Below, piece by piece: positions 6,505 to 9,897 of a stretch of DNA of 9,897 nt (positions are counted from its first letter, which is position 1; the number at the start of each line of letters is the position of its first letter). The DNA is from Chloroflexota bacterium (GTDB lineage Bacteria; Chloroflexota; Limnocylindria; P2-11E). The translations under genes and the position numbers were made by a program. The notes under the pieces are model-generated. The model saw only the letters and a list, made by a program, of their open reading frames with translations. It searched no databases and had not been told where the DNA came from. Location of the stretch: positions 4,713 through 14,609 of the forward strand of contig VBGS01000108.1 of the NCBI GenBank assembly GCA_005889445.1, given 5' to 3'.

Positions 6505-6540
6505 CCATCGAGTGGCGAGATAGATCTCTGCACTCGGTTG
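6505..6540. terminator. Second hairpin in the convergent gap
   Basis: CGAGTG (6509-6514) pairs with CACTCG (6531-6536), and inside it GAGA (6517-6520) pairs with TCTC (6525-6528) across a 2x2 internal loop. Outer pairs at T6508-G6537 and A6507-T6538 extend the base. It lies about 50 nt beyond the stop of the minus-strand oxidoreductase gene, where a terminator for that gene would be expected. No T-run is present on the minus strand. Confidence 0.35.
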
Positions 6541-6588
6541 GCTGGCCTCCGTCCGCGGGGCTAGCGTCCGTTCATAGAACCTTCGCCT

Positions 6589-7758
6589 TCACGGCATGGA
6601 TCCCGGCCGGGCGACGGTCACCCATCGGCCCTCGCGTGCGCTCCGACCGATAGCGTCAGCGACGAGCATCTCGTCGTGACCATCGGCAAATGTCGGATAG
6701 CCCGCCTTGGGGGAAGGTCCCCCGGCCGCCACGTCCGCATACACCGCGCGGTAAAGCGCGCAGAACGTGTCGAAGAATCCCTCGACATGGCCGCCGGGCA
6801 GCGCGGACGATGCTTGTCCGGCCGGGCCCATGAGCGCAGGATTTCGGATGAGGATTTCGTTCGCCCGATCGCGGTGCCCGATCCACACCTGGTCGGGCTG
6901 TTCCGAGTCCCAGGCGAGGGCCGCGTCGGAACCGTCGATCTCGTAGAGGAGTGAGTTCTTCCGGCCAGGACTGATCTGGGAGATGCTCACCGCACCGCGA
7001 GCCCCGCCCTCGAAGCGCAGCAGGATCGCAGCGGTGTCCTCGGTGGCGATCGGCCGGCTGACCGTGTCGCCGGATCGTTCGGAAGAGAAGGTCTCGACCG
7101 GGCCGGTGGGCTCGAAACGGGTCCCGATGAAGGTTGTCAGGTCAGCCATGACGGCTGCGATCCGCTGGCCGGTGATATAGGTCATGAGATCCATCCAGTG
7201 GGACCCGATGTCGGCGACGGCCCGCAGCGGCCCGCCTCGATCTGGCTGGAGTCGCCAGTTCCAGTCACTCTCCAGAAGAAGCCAGTCTTGGAAGTAGCGC
7301 CCAGTCACAAGTCGCACTTCGCCGAGCTTGCCGGCGGCGACAGTCTCGCGCGCGTGCTGGTTGAGCGGGTAGTAGCGGATGTTGAAGTTGGTCGCGTTGA
7401 CGAGGCGGCTCGCCGCAGCCAGGTCAACGAGCTCGGCGGATCCCGCGGCGGTCAGGGCCAGGGGCTTCTCGCATACGACGTGTCTCCCCGCAGCCAGGAT
7501 GGCTTTTGCCTGAGGGACGTGCAGGTCGTTGGGGGAGGTGACGTGAACGACCTCCACGGTGGCATCCGCGAGGAGGTCATCGAGTGATCCGTAGGTACGT
7601 GGGACGCCCAGGGTCATGGCGCGCGCTGCGCCGCGTTCGGGCGTGCTCCCCAGAACTCCGCGAACCTGCACCCCGATCCGGCGCAGAGCCTCTACGTGCA
7701 CCGTACCGATAAAGCCCGTGCCGATCACGGCGGCGCCTACCTCAGCGATTCTCCTCAT
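6589..7758 (-). CDS. Gfo/Idh/MocA family oxidoreductase
   Basis: A 389-residue NAD(P)-dependent sugar or polyol dehydrogenase. The N-terminal Rossmann domain has AVIGTGFIG (10-18) and the hallmark CEKPLAL (96-102), with E97-K98-P99 near the nicotinamide. The C-terminal alpha/beta domain carries NFNIRYYP (124-131), YFQDWLLLESDWNWR (155-169) and DIGSHWMDL (183-191), where D183 and H187 are the usual catalytic/substrate residues. The length is normal for myo-inositol dehydrogenase-like and glucose-fructose oxidoreductase-like enzymes; the exact sugar is not readable. The frame is open to 7878, but the first 40 residues look non-conserved. ATG 7758 was chosen; GTG 7770, just after AGGTGG, or an internal GTG at residue 7 are alternatives. 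It diverges from the LamG lipoprotein at 7955 and is not part of the overlapping sugar operon. Confidence 0.92.
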   Translation of the reverse strand: MRRIAEVGAAVIGTGFIGTVHVEALRRIGVQVRGVLGSTPERGAARAMTLGVPRTYGSLDDLLADATVEVVHVTSPNDLHVPQAKAILAAGRHVVCEKPLALTAAGSAELVDLAAASRLVNATNFNIRYYPLNQHARETVAAGKLGEVRLVTGRYFQDWLLLESDWNWRLQPDRGGPLRAVADIGSHWMDLMTYITGQRIAAVMADLTTFIGTRFEPTGPVETFSSERSGDTVSRPIATEDTAAILLRFEGGARGAVSISQISPGRKNSLLYEIDGSDAALAWDSEQPDQVWIGHRDRANEILIRNPALMGPAGQASSALPGGHVEGFFDTFCALYRAVYADVAAGGPSPKAGYPTFADGHDEMLVADAIGRSAREGRWVTVARPGSMP

Positions 7759-7771
7759 CCCTTTGATCACC

Positions 7772-7785
7772 CACCTACGTATGTG
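7772..7785. promoter_or_regulatory. Near-palindrome upstream of the oxidoreductase start, possible operator
   Basis: CACCTACGTATGTG is a 14-bp inverted repeat with one mismatched pair, centred on TACGTA, just upstream of the candidate starts at 7758 and 7770. A dimeric repressor bound there would block transcription or initiation of the oxidoreductase gene. A repeat this short can occur by chance, and no regulator gene is adjacent. Confidence 0.25.
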
Positions 7786-7954
7786 CGACTGGTTGCGTGG
7801 ACAGCATGAGGCAGTGTGTCGAGTCGTGGCGTCACGCGAATCGCGACATCCTGCCCTCACATGGACGCCGCACAACATTTAGACGTCCCGGAGACCGGAT
7901 GAGACCCGGGGAAGCGGTAGCCTCCGCCGATTCCACGAGCGACGGGAGGAAGGC

Positions 7955-8698
7955 TTGCGTTTCTGGCGGGTTGCCCTCGTCATCATGTTGCTGAGCGCAG
8001 GCATTGTCGGCTGCGGCTCGGTCGCGCCGAAATATCAGGTTCAGGTGCTCGCCGATAAGCCGCTCGTGTACTGGCGTCTCGACGAGGCGACTGGCACCGT
8101 TGCCCTTGATTCATCGGGCAATGGCCTCAGTGGCGCATACGATCCAAGCGTCGCGCTCGGTCAGGCGGGCGCGATGTCGGGCGACAACGCCGCCAGCTTC
8201 GCCAACTTCGCCGCGCTGGTGCTCCCGGCCGCTGCGGCGCTCGACCTGCGGACCGCCGTCAGCGTCGAGGCGTGGGTGAAACCCACGGCCGCGGGCGAGA
8301 ACAGCGGGATCTTCGAGAAGACAGTGAATGGCGTGGTGAACAGCCAGTACATGCTCATGCTCGAGTCCGGGGTGGCGAAGTTCCGCGTGCGCACCGCCGC
8401 TGGCGCGCTCGTTCCAGTCGACGGGCCAACCCTTGCGGTCGGGAGCTGGTCGCACCTGGTGGGCACGTTCGACGGCGCGACGCTGCGTCTGTACCTGAAC
8501 GGCGCCCAGGCGGCGCAGGCCGCCGCGGCCGGACCGCTCGCCGGAGGCAGCGGTCAGAGCTACGTCGGTCGCCTGGGCCAAACCCTTTACCCCTTCGTCG
8601 GCACGCTCGATGAGGTCGCAGTGTTCTCTGCTGCGCTCACTGCCGATCGGGTGCGCGCCCACTACGAGGCCACCCAGCCAACGCCATCGTCCCGCTAG
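7955..8698 (+). CDS. LamG/concanavalin-like domain lipoprotein
   Basis: A 247-residue protein. The N-terminus is a lipoprotein signal peptide with an MRFWRVALVIMLLSAG core and the lipobox IVGC, so Cys20 would be lipidated and the protein anchored on the outer face of the membrane. From about residue 30 to 240 it is one Laminin_G_3 / concanavalin A-like jelly-roll. Markers are LVYWRLDE (37-44), DSSGNG, SVEAWVKP, the WSHLVGTFDGATLRLYLNG block, and TLDEVAVFSAALTADRVRAHY at the end. Such domains bind carbohydrate or protein ligands; a role in glycan binding is plausible but unproven. The start is TTG at 7955, supported by GGGAGGA at 7944-7950 and by its fit with the signal peptide. The next gene begins 61 nt downstream and may be co-transcribed. 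Confidence 0.88.
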   Translation: MRFWRVALVIMLLSAGIVGCGSVAPKYQVQVLADKPLVYWRLDEATGTVALDSSGNGLSGAYDPSVALGQAGAMSGDNAASFANFAALVLPAAAALDLRTAVSVEAWVKPTAAGENSGIFEKTVNGVVNSQYMLMLESGVAKFRVRTAAGALVPVDGPTLAVGSWSHLVGTFDGATLRLYLNGAQAAQAAAAGPLAGGSGQSYVGRLGQTLYPFVGTLDEVAVFSAALTADRVRAHYEATQPTPSSR

Positions 8699-8759
8699 AG
8701 ATCCACGCCGTGTGCTAGTCCGGGGACGTATCGTCTCCGATTGCGCGGGAGGCGATGCC

Positions 8760-9647
8760 ATGACGAAGGTTGCGATCCTCGGCACGGGTCGGATGGGCGG
8801 TGCGATCGCGCGGCGGCTGGCGGCATCCGGATTCGACCTGGCCGTGTGGGACCGGACGACTGAGAGGGCGCAAGCGCTGAACGCCGGTCGAGTGGCGCCG
8901 ACGCCCGCTGACGCGATTCGGGAGGCGGACGTCGTCATCAGCAGCTTGACGAATGCGGCCGCTGTGCGAGATGTCTACCTCGGGCAGCACGGCGCCTTCC
9001 AACTCGGAGCCGGTATGAACACCCTCTTCGTCGAGATGAGCACCGCCGGTCCGGAGAGCATCGAGGAGCTCAGCCGCGAGGCGCGGACGCGCGGGCTGCG
9101 AATCCTCGAGGCGCCGGTGATCGGCAGCGTTCCGGCCGTCGAGAGCGGGACCCTGGCCGTGCTCGTCGCGGGCTCGCAGCAAGATCTCGCGCAGGCGCGG
9201 CCGGTCCTCGAGCGCCTGGGCGAGATCCACTTCGTCGGCGGTTTCGGGAGCGCGGCTCGATTGAAGCTCGTCGCGAACACGATGCTCGCCCTCACCAGCG
9301 CCGCCGCCGCCGAGCTGCTCGCTGCCGGGACGGCAGCTGGTCTGGATCGCGAGCAGGTCTTCTGGGCACTCGTCCGTTTCGTCCCAGCGCTGAAAGCGCG
9401 CGAGGCGGGATTCATGCGGGGCCAGCACGAGCCGACGATGTTCGCGGTCCACGATCTTGTGAAAGACCTCGGTCTCGCGCTCGAGGTGTACGAGCGCGCG
9501 AACGCGGCCGTGCCGCTCATGCGCGAGGCGCAGGCGCTCTTTGTCGAGACGGCGTCGGAGTCGGGCGACCTCGATATCTCCGCGATCGTCAACGCCTACT
9601 CGAGCGGCGCTCCGCAAGACGGCGAACCGCTCCGGAAGGCGCGCTAG
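8760..9647 (+). CDS. NAD(P)-dependent 3-hydroxyisobutyrate dehydrogenase-family reductase
   Basis: A 295-residue beta-hydroxyacid dehydrogenase. The N-terminal cofactor-binding motif is ILGTGRMGG (6-14). W30-D31-R32 end strand 2, where an Arg after the Asp favours NADP. The substrate-binding segment FVEMSTAGPES (90-100) and the EAPVIGSVPAVESGTLAVLVAG block (117-138) are characteristic. The catalytic lysine is K169 in LKLVANTML, with N173. Family members reduce or oxidise small hydroxyacids (3-hydroxyisobutyrate, tartronate semialdehyde, succinic semialdehyde), and some relatives act as imine reductases. STAGPES in place of the more usual STxSP pattern leaves the substrate open. The ATG at 8760 is supported by GGGAGG 7 nt upstream; an open extension to 8610 overlaps the lipoprotein gene and was rejected. 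A strong terminator follows the stop. Confidence 0.92.
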   Translation: MTKVAILGTGRMGGAIARRLAASGFDLAVWDRTTERAQALNAGRVAPTPADAIREADVVISSLTNAAAVRDVYLGQHGAFQLGAGMNTLFVEMSTAGPESIEELSREARTRGLRILEAPVIGSVPAVESGTLAVLVAGSQQDLAQARPVLERLGEIHFVGGFGSAARLKLVANTMLALTSAAAAELLAAGTAAGLDREQVFWALVRFVPALKAREAGFMRGQHEPTMFAVHDLVKDLGLALEVYERANAAVPLMREAQALFVETASESGDLDISAIVNAYSSGAPQDGEPLRKAR

Positions 9648-9657
9648 CGGCGAGGGG

Positions 9658-9688
9658 CGCGGCGCCACCTGCGGTGCCAAGCGTTTTT
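9658..9688 (+). terminator. Rho-independent terminator after the 3-HIBADH-family gene
   Basis: GGCGCC (9661-9666) pairs with GGTGCC (9673-9678) around a 6-nt loop, including one G-T pair. CGC (9658-9660) pairs with GCG (9681-9683) across an AA bulge. The stem is followed at once by TTTTT (9684-9688). It starts 11 nt after the stop codon, which is ideal placement. Confidence 0.7.
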
Positions 9689-9733
9689 CCACGTTCAGGG
9701 AACCGGAACCGGACACCGTTGTACCGGGTTGCG

Positions 9734-9897
9734 ATGGAGCGATGCGGCTTGCGCGCAGCGACGGCGCTCCTAGCCGCGGTCGTTTCGCTCTCCCTGACCG
9801 CGTGCGGGAGCTCGCTCTCAGGGTCTTCACGCTCGTCCCCTTCAGCGACGCCCACTCTGACGCCGCTCGCTCCGATGGGAGAGTCAGGCCGGCATAT
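9734..9897 (+). CDS. Lipoprotein N-terminus (3' end outside window)
   Basis: From ATG 9734 the frame stays open to the window edge (54 complete codons). It encodes MERCGLRAATALLAAVV and then a lipobox LTAC at residues 21-24, so Cys24 is the likely lipidation site. A Ser/Thr/Pro-rich linker follows (GSSLSGSSRSSPSATPTLTP), typical of the flexible stretch between the lipid anchor and the first domain of a surface or substrate-binding lipoprotein. No domain is reached before the end, so the function is unknown. There is no clear Shine-Dalgarno; the tandem GGAACC repeat near 9700 is not one. It starts 45 nt after the upstream terminator, so it is probably a separate transcription unit. Confidence 0.75.
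   Translation, partial: MERCGLRAATALLAAVVSLSLTACGSSLSGSSRSSPSATPTLTPLAPMGESGRH

Noticed and set aside
8111..8938. Minus-strand open frame (275 codons) across the LamG lipoprotein gene
   Set aside because: It overlaps a clear LamG lipoprotein and the start of the next gene, and its product has shadow-like low-complexity composition.
8715..9830. Long minus-strand open frame (371 codons) opposite the 3-HIBADH-family gene
   Set aside because: It is antisense to a gene with complete family motifs and a good ribosome binding site. Its translation is Arg/Ala/Glu-rich with no recognisable domain, as expected of a high-GC shadow frame.
1..9897. CRISPR array, transposon, toxin-antitoxin or defence system
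   Set aside because: No regularly spaced repeats, no transposase or nuclease motifs, and all larger genes fit ordinary sugar-metabolism, envelope or oxidoreductase families.

Overview
The window is GC-rich bacterial DNA with dense genes, overlapping stop and start codons, GTG and TTG starts as well as ATG, lipoprotein signal peptides and one tRNA. The gene style would fit an uncultivated soil or groundwater lineage such as Actinomycetota or Chloroflexota. That is a weak inference from composition and protein style, because there is no rRNA or other marker gene here.

Left part (about 1-5360): a surface-polysaccharide / sugar-nucleotide region. After the tail of a membrane protein (1-167) comes a polyprenyl-phosphate-type GT2 glycosyltransferase with a membrane tail (164-1306, -), then a small SAM methyltransferase on the opposite strand (1348-1896, +). 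A tightly overlapping minus-strand operon follows, read from right to left: a sugar C-methyltransferase broken by a deletion/frameshift (4186-5357), an RmlC-like 3,5-epimerase (3662-4186), an NAD-dependent epimerase/reductase (2808-3665) and a second GT2 glycosyltransferase of the ArnC/GtrB/DPM1 type (1918-2811). The overlaps are 1, 4 and 4 nt, which suggests translational coupling. The enzyme set suits making and transferring a branched (C-methylated) deoxysugar. The nucleotidylyltransferase and 4,6-dehydratase that would start the pathway are not in the window.

Middle (about 5430-6590): a tRNA-Tyr(GUA) gene on the plus strand, about 300 nt without a convincing gene, then a small exported protein of unknown function (5845-6417). 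That gene converges on the next one across a 171-nt gap holding two hairpins.

Right part (6589-9897): a Gfo/Idh/MocA oxidoreductase (-), divergent from a LamG-domain lipoprotein (+), then a 3-hydroxyisobutyrate-dehydrogenase-family reductase with a good intrinsic terminator, and the start of another lipoprotein that runs off the window.

I found no CRISPR array, transposase, phage gene, toxin-antitoxin pair or defence system. The most notable feature is the C-methyltransferase: both halves are well conserved, but roughly 30 residues between them appear to be missing and the frame changes at the junction. No clear case for a wholly new system can be made from this sequence.
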